DNA of 11,111 bases from Verrucomicrobiota bacterium. GTDB taxonomy: Bacteria > Verrucomicrobiota > Verrucomicrobiia > Limisphaerales > J093. The notes under the pieces are model-generated. The model saw only the letters and a list, made by a program, of their open reading frames with translations. It was not told the DNA's origin and did not search any database. Shown here in pieces: positions 7,191-11,111 of the stretch. The DNA is taken from assembly GCA_029907285.1 (NCBI GenBank), contig JARYMD010000115.1, positions 1 to 11,111 on the forward strand. The letters are read 5' to 3'. Position 1 is the first letter of the stretch; the number at the start of each line of letters is the position of its first letter. A program made the translations under genes and the position numbers.

Positions 7191-9259
7191 TACGGAGTCT
7201 GTGCCGGGGTTGCCTGCTCGTCCGGTCGTGGTGTTGGACGGTTTTGGGTTGAAGGTTCCTGTGCGTAAATAATGTACTCGCCGGATTCGGACAAAATGGT
7301 AGCCGTGACAAAAATCAACAGGTACCGCGGCCGGTCAATCTCGGTTCGACGCCTGAAAATTGGGCCTATTATTGGCAGGTTGCCAAGCACGGGAACCGAC
7401 TCGACATACGTATTCTGCTGACGTTCGAGGATGCCGCCCATGACGACTGTTTGACCGGACTGGACGGCCACACGCGTTGCAAGGTCTTGGGTGCGGTACT
7501 CCGGAAGGCGGATATCCACTTTGCTGACGACTCTGCCGGTGTCGTCGGTGTCGGTGATTGTCATGAAAGGCGTGAGTTGCACGTCCGAATTCACCTTCGG
7601 ATTCAGAGCAAGGAGGACGGTTTTCCCGTCGCCGCCTATGCTCGCCAGCACTTCCAACGAAGTGCCGGCGGTGATCTTTGTGGGTTTTCCGGCGGGCACG
7701 AGTTGGGATGACGAACGCCGCTCCAGTATGGTGGTTTTCACCTGGTACTCTTCATAGTAGTATTGCACTTTGCCATCGGAGATGGTTGCGGGCAGGTTGT
7801 TGAGAACGGTGAGGCGTGGAGCGCTGAGTTCCTGGCTTTCCCCTGACTGTTCGAGTGCTGTCAGAACGGCGGACAAATCCGGCACGCCGAACACGTTCGT
7901 CCAATTCCAGGTGAAAGCAGAGGAAACCGGCAGCCTCGCCATGCCAAGTTGATCAGCGGGCGCCTCAACAACAAGGTCGCCGCCCTTTGATCCCCAAATG
8001 ACCCCGAGGCGCAAAAACGCGCCCTGGGTCACGGTAATGAACCTTGCCTCGATGAGCACCTGTTGGATTGGTTGATCAAATTCCTTGATTATCTGCTCGA
8101 GCACGTCCAACTGCTCGCGTGTGCCACGCGCGACTATGATGTTCCGTTCGTAGTCAATCTGGTACTTGCCGGTGAAGAAATTTGTGATTGCGCGCTCGAT
8201 GGAAGGCGTTGGCGGCGCCAGATCGTTTACGAATCTATCGACCTTCTGGACTTCGGTGATTGTGACAACGTTCTGTGCCCTTGTTTCGGTGCGGACCACC
8301 TCGCTTGGTCCAAGCTGAGCGGGGAGGATGAAGCCTTTCCGCAAACGGTAGAACCGTGTTTCTTCCATTACCTTTTTCGGGTCTTTGGCATCGACTATCC
8401 AGACAAGATCGTCGCCTACCTGGAATTGAAGATCGAGATTTCGCGACACGTAACGCAGGAACTCCGAGAGCTTAACCCGATGCATGTTGATGCTCATTTT
8501 CGTCTGGAATGCAGGCAAGGACTTGTCGGCGACAAAATTGATTCCTTCAGCCTGGCCGATTGTGAAAATGATTGATTCGAGTGTGGCGTCGTCGAGGTGA
8601 ACCGAAATCTCCTTCTCAAGGATTTTAGACATTCGGCCCTGGCGGGACTCGAAGTCAAAAAGCAGCCCTGTGTCTGCCAGTATGTTTGTCTTGCCGTAGG
8701 TCGGCGGTATATAAGGTGTGGCTTCTATTTGTTGAACTGCGTCCCGGACGTCTTTTCTCGGCGGAAGACCGCGGTCCTTCTTTTCGGTCGCAAGACTCTT
8801 GATGGTTGGATTGAAAACTGAATCGCGGGCGTCAAGGGTCCTTATGCGGTCTTCGATTGCGCGTTCACGGCGTTGCTCGCGGCGTTTTCTGACCCATTCG
8901 CGGAGGCGCTGAACGGCCGGGTCCTGGGGTTCCCTAGCGTAAAGGGCGTTTGCCCGGTTCTCGGCTGCGTCCCAATCCCCTTTTTCAGCGAGATCAAACA
9001 CCTCTTTGATTTCGTTTTCGTAGCTTGTGCTGTATTTGACAGGGGCCTGTTTTGACTTTTGCTGCTTTGCGGAGGTTTTGTTCGAGCGGGGTGATTGGCT
9101 GCCAGACGTCTCTGCTGCGGCAGCGGGAGGCTGGGGTTTGACACTGCCTCCACCGGCAGTTTTCTGGTTCTGGCACGAAGTGAGCAAAGAAATGACTATG
9201 GCGCAGGCCGCCCCTGCGGCTGTTGCCCGCGCATAACCGCTTGGTCTAGTCATAATCAT
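7190..9259 (-). CDS. gspD: Secretin (GspD/PilQ family) with lipoprotein signal
   Basis: Outer-membrane multimeric pore of a type II secretion or type IV pilus-type machine; 689 residues. The N-terminus has a basic start, a hydrophobic stretch and a lipobox LTSC with C29 as the lipidated residue. A low-complexity linker (about 31-78) leads to a charged helical region (79-145) resembling TPR pairs (AEKGDWDAAENRANAL). A secretin N-type domain lies at about 215-290 (HLDDATLESII and following) and a second at about 300-400, ending near IKEFDQPIQQVLIEARF. The secretin barrel domain is at 401-655 and includes the gate and lip region and a conserved end (VVMGGILERQ, VPVLGNLPIIGPIF). A Pro/Thr/Gln-rich tail closes it. 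It has fewer N-domain repeats than classical GspD. The ATG at 9259 is followed two codons later by another at 9253; neither has a clear ribosome binding site. It is first in the operon. Confidence 0.95.
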   Translation of the reverse strand: MIMTRPSGYARATAAGAACAIVISLLTSCQNQKTAGGGSVKPQPPAAAAETSGSQSPRSNKTSAKQQKSKQAPVKYSTSYENEIKEVFDLAEKGDWDAAENRANALYAREPQDPAVQRLREWVRKRREQRRERAIEDRIRTLDARDSVFNPTIKSLATEKKDRGLPPRKDVRDAVQQIEATPYIPPTYGKTNILADTGLLFDFESRQGRMSKILEKEISVHLDDATLESIIFTIGQAEGINFVADKSLPAFQTKMSINMHRVKLSEFLRYVSRNLDLQFQVGDDLVWIVDAKDPKKVMEETRFYRLRKGFILPAQLGPSEVVRTETRAQNVVTITEVQKVDRFVNDLAPPTPSIERAITNFFTGKYQIDYERNIIVARGTREQLDVLEQIIKEFDQPIQQVLIEARFITVTQGAFLRLGVIWGSKGGDLVVEAPADQLGMARLPVSSAFTWNWTNVFGVPDLSAVLTALEQSGESQELSAPRLTVLNNLPATISDGKVQYYYEEYQVKTTILERRSSSQLVPAGKPTKITAGTSLEVLASIGGDGKTVLLALNPKVNSDVQLTPFMTITDTDDTGRVVSKVDIRLPEYRTQDLATRVAVQSGQTVVMGGILERQQNTYVESVPVLGNLPIIGPIFRRRTEIDRPRYLLIFVTATILSESGEYIIYAQEPSTQNRPTPRPDEQATPAQTP

Positions 9260-9573
9260 GTTAGTGGACGGCGTTCGACTGCCTTGTCTTCAAAACAACC
9301 GCACAGGGAGCTGGAACGCAAGGCGCCACGGCAACCACACGGCATCCCCGTTCCCGCCGTCATGTCCCATTCGCGCACGAAGCTTGGTTGGCCGACTTCA
9401 TTTGTTCACCATACCGGCACTGTCTGGTTTATGCCAGCCTTAAGTTTGTGTGCGCGTGCTGAGGGCTGTTGTCGATTTGCAATGGTCCGGTCCGTTTTGC
9501 TGCCGATTCTCTGCAGTTGCGGTTAAGGTGCATTATGGTAGTATCGTTTCGAGCAGCAAAACAAGTGAGTTAT
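9260..9573. other. Divergent intergenic region between gspD and the FHA gene
   Basis: This 314-bp stretch should hold the promoter of the minus-strand secretion operon and the plus-strand promoter of the FHA gene. I see no convincing -35/-10 pair for the operon. A plus-strand candidate is listed separately. Short frames on both strands lack supported products. Confidence 0.55.
9517..9544 (+). promoter_or_regulatory. Candidate sigma70-type promoter for the FHA gene
   Basis: TTGCGG (9517-9522), a 16-bp spacer and TAGTAT (9539-9544) match the consensus hexamers at three and four of six positions. Transcription would begin near 9551, leaving a short leader before the ATG at 9574. This would exclude the alternative ATG at 9535, which is nonetheless preceded by AAGGTG at 9525-9530. 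The two readings compete. Confidence 0.3.
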
Positions 9574-10185
9574 ATGGCTACAGCCCGGCTGATCATATTG
9601 AACGGCGCTCAAAAGGGCGATGAACTCGAGTTGCAACGAGGGTCCAATTTTCTCGGGCGCGCAGAAGCGAATGATTTTGTTTTGAACGATGTCACTGTTT
9701 CGGCCAGGCACTGCGAGGTCGTTGTCACTGACTTCTCTGTTCGTGTTCGTGATTTGGGCTCAACGAACGGCACATGGATTGACAACCGGCGCGTACTTGA
9801 TGCCGAGATCAGAAATGGCCAGGTGCTGATGCTTGGCAGCATGGAAATGCGGCTTTCTGTTTTGCCTGCGGAGATATCCATTCCTCCGTTGCCGAAACCT
9901 GCTGAAACTGTCCAGACAACGCTTGATGACGGCCGGCCCGCTTGCATCAACCATCCCGGCATCGAGGCTGTGCTCAAGTGCAGTCAATGCGCTCGAATGT
10001 ATTGTGAGGCTTGTGTGCGCGAGCTGCACCTGGTGGGCGGGAAATCGCGTCTCTTTTGTCCGGCGTGCAGCGGCGCCTGCCAGCCAGTTACAGGCGTTGC
10101 GGCGCCCCTGAAGCGCAAATCGTTTGCCAGCAGGCTGCTGGACACAATCAAAATCCAGTTCAGGAAGAACAGGCAGGGAAATTGA
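9574..10185 (+). CDS. FHA-domain protein with C-terminal B-box-like zinc module
   Basis: A 203-residue, probably cytoplasmic protein. Residues 1-97 are a complete forkhead-associated domain, which binds phosphothreonine peptides: GR (28-29), the VSARH stretch (S43, H46), DLGSTNGT (60-67) and the closing strand. A proline-rich linker (about 98-120) leads to a cysteine module: C124-x2-H127, C136-x2-C139, C144-x2-C147 and C162-x2-C165. This resembles the bacterial B-box-type zinc finger found at the N-termini of some membrane proteins and would bind two zinc ions. The C-terminus (178-200) is basic. No kinase or phosphatase gene is in the window, so the partner is unknown. The ATG at 9574 starts directly at the FHA fold, with AGTGAG upstream; an in-frame ATG at 9535 would add 13 residues. 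It is transcribed away from the secretion operon. FHA assignment is secure; the zinc module is read from cysteine spacing. Confidence 0.9.
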   Translation: MATARLIILNGAQKGDELELQRGSNFLGRAEANDFVLNDVTVSARHCEVVVTDFSVRVRDLGSTNGTWIDNRRVLDAEIRNGQVLMLGSMEMRLSVLPAEISIPPLPKPAETVQTTLDDGRPACINHPGIEAVLKCSQCARMYCEACVRELHLVGGKSRLFCPACSGACQPVTGVAAPLKRKSFASRLLDTIKIQFRKNRQGN

Positions 10186-10351
10186 AGACGGCGGATGTGA
10201 GAAGGATGCCATGTCTTTGATTCTGGAGTGGTGTGTCTCCGGGGTGCTCGACGCTGAATGGGAAAGCGCATTGTCACGTCAAGTCATGTAGATTGCTGTT
10301 GCGCTGATATCTTCCCGCGATGCCGGGGCGGGACATTGCAGACAAGAGGCG
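10186..10351. other. Spacer between the FHA and GNAT-like genes, with small hairpin
   Basis: No gene is seen in these 166 bp. TCCCGC at 10313-10318 and GCGGGA at 10328-10333 form a six-base stem with a nine-base loop just before the next gene. No T-tract follows, so it is not an obvious terminator. Confidence 0.35.
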
Positions 10352-10975
10352 TTGATACAAAGCGACTATTCGATTCGCAGAGCGAATCTGGATGATCTGC
10401 CCGTGCTGCGGGGCCTGTGGGAGACTGCTTGCCTGCCTGTGCCGGAGCTTGAAAAGCATCTGACGGATTTTCAGGTGGTGCTGCGGCCTGACGGGGTTCT
10501 TGTTGGTACGATGGGCTTGCGAGTGTCGGGGTCGCACGGGCTCATTTACGGCGAATCCTTTTCCTCTGCGCACCAGGAAGAACAGGCGCGTCCGTTCTTA
10601 TGGGAAAAACTTCTTGCTTTGGCGCGCAACCGCGGGTGTGAACGGCTTTGGATGAAAGGGATTGGAACCGGTTTTTGGCAGTCAGCCGGGTTTCGGCCGC
10701 CGGGCAACGAGGAACTGTTGACTTTGCCGAAGGCGTTTGGTGACTGTTCAGGGAGATGGCTTACACTTGTTTTGCGAGAGGGGACGGCATTGCCTGAACA
10801 CGTGGCTGCACAACTCGCCCGGCTTCAGGAGGAACAGTATGCGCAGACAGAGCGAATCAGGTTTCAAGCCCGATTGTTCAAATGGATCGCGGGAGTGATT
10901 GCGCTGTTGTTTCTTGCGGCTGCTGCATGGTTGCTTTTCAAGCTTCTGGGCAGCGTGCCACGGAGCCGGTTTTGA
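10352..10975 (+). CDS. GNAT-fold (acetyltransferase-like) protein with C-terminal membrane anchor
   Basis: A 207-residue protein. The first about 145 residues read as a GNAT fold: YSIRRANLDDLPVLRGLWE (6-24) is a typical first strand and helix, GVLVGTMGLRV (48-58) the central strands, and FWQSAGFRP (108-116) the usual motif B end. The acetyl-CoA pyrophosphate loop (normally Q/R-x-x-G-x-G/A, expected near 72-82) is not recognisable; the segment reads SAHQEEQARPF, so enzymatic activity is uncertain. A charged helix (about 149-175) leads to one hydrophobic transmembrane segment (178-199) and a basic end, predicting a tail-anchored inner-membrane protein with the GNAT domain in the cytoplasm. The start is TTG: the frame is open only from about 10292 and has no ATG or GTG before 10352. 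AGAGG lies at 10345-10349, although the 2-base spacing is short. It may be co-transcribed with the FHA gene. The substrate is unknown. Confidence 0.75.
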   Translation: MIQSDYSIRRANLDDLPVLRGLWETACLPVPELEKHLTDFQVVLRPDGVLVGTMGLRVSGSHGLIYGESFSSAHQEEQARPFLWEKLLALARNRGCERLWMKGIGTGFWQSAGFRPPGNEELLTLPKAFGDCSGRWLTLVLREGTALPEHVAAQLARLQEEQYAQTERIRFQARLFKWIAGVIALLFLAAAAWLLFKLLGSVPRSRF

Positions 10976-10985
10976 CATGCGGTTC

Positions 10986-11013
10986 TTCCCGGTTGTGGCG
11001 CGCCAAGCCGGAA
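10986..11013 (+). terminator. Imperfect hairpin after the GNAT-like gene, possible terminator
   Basis: TTCC(c)GGTT(g)TGG pairs with CCA-AGCC-GGAA around CGCG, giving 11 pairs with two bulges and one G-T pair; its centre is the 10-base palindrome TGGCGCGCCA. It starts 10 bases after the stop codon. No T-tract follows on the plus strand, so intrinsic termination would be weak. Confidence 0.35.
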
Positions 11014-11081
11014 AACAGTCCCTGATCCTCGCCTGGTCTTGTTAAAGGATGAAAAAAATGTGTGTGGATGACACTTTTCTG

Positions 11082-11110
11082 TTGACAATGAGCTATAGAT
11101 TTTCTATAGG
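11082..11110 (+). promoter_or_regulatory. Sigma70-type promoter with operator-like inverted repeat at the -10
   Basis: A perfect -35 TTGACA (11082-11087), a 17-bp spacer and TATAGG (11105-11110, four of six consensus bases) form the best promoter in the window. The AT-richness rises around it. A perfect inverted repeat, CTATAGA-TTT-TCTATAG (11093-11109), covers the end of the spacer and most of the -10, where a bound repressor would block RNA polymerase. Transcription would run rightward into a gene outside the window. Confidence 0.45.
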
Positions 11111-11111
11111 T

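Noticed and set aside
9260..9573. Promoter for the secretion operon
   Set aside because: Candidates such as TGGCAT-17-TATGGT on the minus strand match the -35 consensus at only two of six positions, and no -24/-12 spacing fits sigma54.
10977..11045. 22-codon frame directly after the GNAT-like gene
   Set aside because: It is very short, has no ribosome binding site and coincides with the imperfect hairpin at 10986-11013.
11049..11111. Possible start of a plus-strand gene (ATG at 11049, 21 codons open to the edge)
   Set aside because: AAAGG directly abuts the ATG with no spacing, and the frame runs through the promoter and palindrome at 11082-11110. It cannot be judged without sequence to the right.

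Overview
The window looks like chromosomal DNA from a moderately GC-rich Gram-negative bacterium, most likely of the Planctomycetes-Verrucomicrobia group. Three things suggest this: a Tat-exported Gfo/Idh/MocA oxidoreductase, an unusual type II secretion / type IV pilus hybrid operon, and weak use of Shine-Dalgarno sequences. The phylum is an inference from gene content, because no rRNA or other marker gene is present. No tRNA, rRNA, CRISPR array, transposase gene or phage gene was seen.

Layout. (1) Positions 1-225 hold no convincing gene. (2) A minus-strand Gfo/Idh/MocA oxidoreductase with a twin-arginine signal runs 1593 to 226. (3) About 630 bp without a gene follow (1594-2220). They carry a tandem array with a 106-bp period and other short repeats. 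(4) A tight five-gene minus-strand operon runs 9259 to 2221. In transcription order it encodes a lipoprotein secretin (GspD/PilQ type), an actin-like PilM fused to a membrane-anchored PilN-like part (the GspL arrangement), a PilO/GspM-like protein, a short PilP/GspC-like protein, and the GspE/PilB assembly ATPase. Junctions are a 1-bp stop/start overlap and gaps of 8, 13 and 2 bp, so the genes are very probably co-transcribed and translationally coupled. (5) A 314-bp divergent intergenic region separates this operon from plus-strand genes. (6) An FHA-domain protein with a C-terminal B-box-like zinc module (9574-10185) is followed by a GNAT-fold protein with a C-terminal membrane anchor (10352-10975). 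(7) The right edge has a hairpin and a good sigma70-type promoter whose -10 lies inside a perfect inverted repeat. It probably serves a gene beyond the window.

Working together. The five operon products cover the outer-membrane pore, the inner-membrane alignment platform and the cytoplasmic motor of a type IV filament-type machine. The inner-membrane core protein (GspF/PilC), the pseudopilins and the prepilin peptidase are absent and must be encoded elsewhere if the machine works. The divergent FHA protein could couple the locus to Ser/Thr phosphorylation, but that is only a contextual inference.
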